Shown here: positions 37,409-37,624 of the stretch, in pieces
Numbering within the stretch: the first letter of the stretch is position 1
Layout: each line of letters begins with the position of its first letter
Source: Roseofilum reptotaenium CS-1145
GTDB taxonomy: Bacteria > Cyanobacteriota > Cyanobacteriia > Cyanobacteriales > Desertifilaceae
Assembly (NCBI RefSeq): GCF_028330985.1
Contig: NZ_JAQMUE010000037.1
Location: 1-37,624 of the forward strand
DNA: 37,624 nucleotides
Reading direction: 5' to 3'
Notes under the pieces: generated by a model
Databases searched by the model: none
What the model was told of the DNA's origin: nothing
What the model saw: only the letters and a program-made list of their open reading frames with translations
Translations under genes and position numbers: made by a program

Positions 37409-37624
37409 GGATTGTGGAATGGTCGTAAGGTTGCCGAGTGGTTAACTGGGGTAACCGGAAGAAAAATTAGCCGGCAAAGGGGATGGGAAATCCTGCGACA
37501 AATGACATTTCGGCTCAGGGTTCCCCGACCCTCTGACGTTAAAAGTGACGAAAGTGAGCAGCAAGAGTGGAAAAAAAACTGTCCACAGAGCTAGAGCAAC
37601 TCCAGAGAACCTACCCTGATGCAC
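37409..37624 (+). mobile_element. IS630-type transposase fragment (5' truncated, runs off window)
   Basis: The plus strand encodes GLWNGRKVAEWLTGVTGRKI then SRQRGWEILRQMTFRLRVPR, the winged helix of the IS630 group, with PSDVKSDESEQQEWKK. A TGA sits just before GLW and there is no ATG nearby, so the N-terminus is missing or lies in another frame. At 37571-37578 a run of eight A shifts the frame: reading on in -1 frame gives KLSTELEQLQRTYPDA, the expected continuation. This may be programmed -1 slippage, known in IS630 elements, or decay. The remainder lies beyond the window. Confidence 0.78.

Overview
The window comes from a cyanobacterium, most likely a filamentous Oscillatoriales-type organism. 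The evidence is the abundant HIP1 octamer (GCGATCGC and its variants) inside and between genes, cyanobacterial marker proteins (a Ycf37-like TPR protein, DUF4359, a kinase with a GUN4-type tail, a cyanobacteriochrome-like GAF domain, Uma2), heptanucleotide STRR repeats and many multidomain histidine kinases. The species cannot be fixed from sequence alone.

Positions 1-8301 are housekeeping. They hold the 5S end of an rRNA operon with its terminator, rpmI-rplT, a Ycf37-like photosystem I assembly factor, dnaA and a membrane protein. On the minus strand follow an alpha/beta hydrolase, purA and rplY, probably one operon ending at a clear hairpin terminator, and then a PfkB-family (adenosine kinase-like) gene.

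Positions 8302-11110 are an insertion-sequence graveyard beside a tRNA-Ala(TGC) gene. Fragments of IS982, IS630 (two kinds) and ISAs1 transposases are broken and nested. An unrecognised 158-codon ORF and a perfect 45-bp palindrome follow. Next come trhO and a small membrane protein.

Positions 12490-21209 are accessory. A transmembrane hybrid histidine kinase is joined by an ATGA overlap to a damaged periplasmic binding protein. After that come a pentapeptide-repeat membrane protein, a PIN-toxin remnant, a HIT hydrolase, a Uma2 nuclease-fold gene flanked by two direct copies of an ~85-bp palindromic repeat, and a NACHT NTPase whose membrane segments are encoded by 12-bp tandem repeats. dusB and a DUF4359 gene then lead into the signalling block.

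Positions 22897-33645 are a dense signalling cluster: a Ser/Thr kinase with a zinc ribbon and GUN4-like tail; a REC-PAS-GAF-HisKA-HATPase-REC hybrid kinase with both cysteines of a DXCF-type cyanobacteriochrome, followed with ATGA overlap by a REC-histidine kinase; a convergent hybrid kinase with a degenerate receiver; and a 667-residue regulator joining REC, OmpR-type winged helix, HPt, REC and a degenerate GGDEF. Together they contain the parts of a phosphorelay (His, Asp, HPt-His, Asp) that could drive transcription; the wiring is inference.

Positions 33650-37624 hold a ParD/RelE-ParE toxin-antitoxin pair, also bracketed by copies of the palindromic repeat, an SH3-domain protein, ftsH, and the start of another IS630-type transposase cut by the window edge. 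No CRISPR array or prophage was seen.
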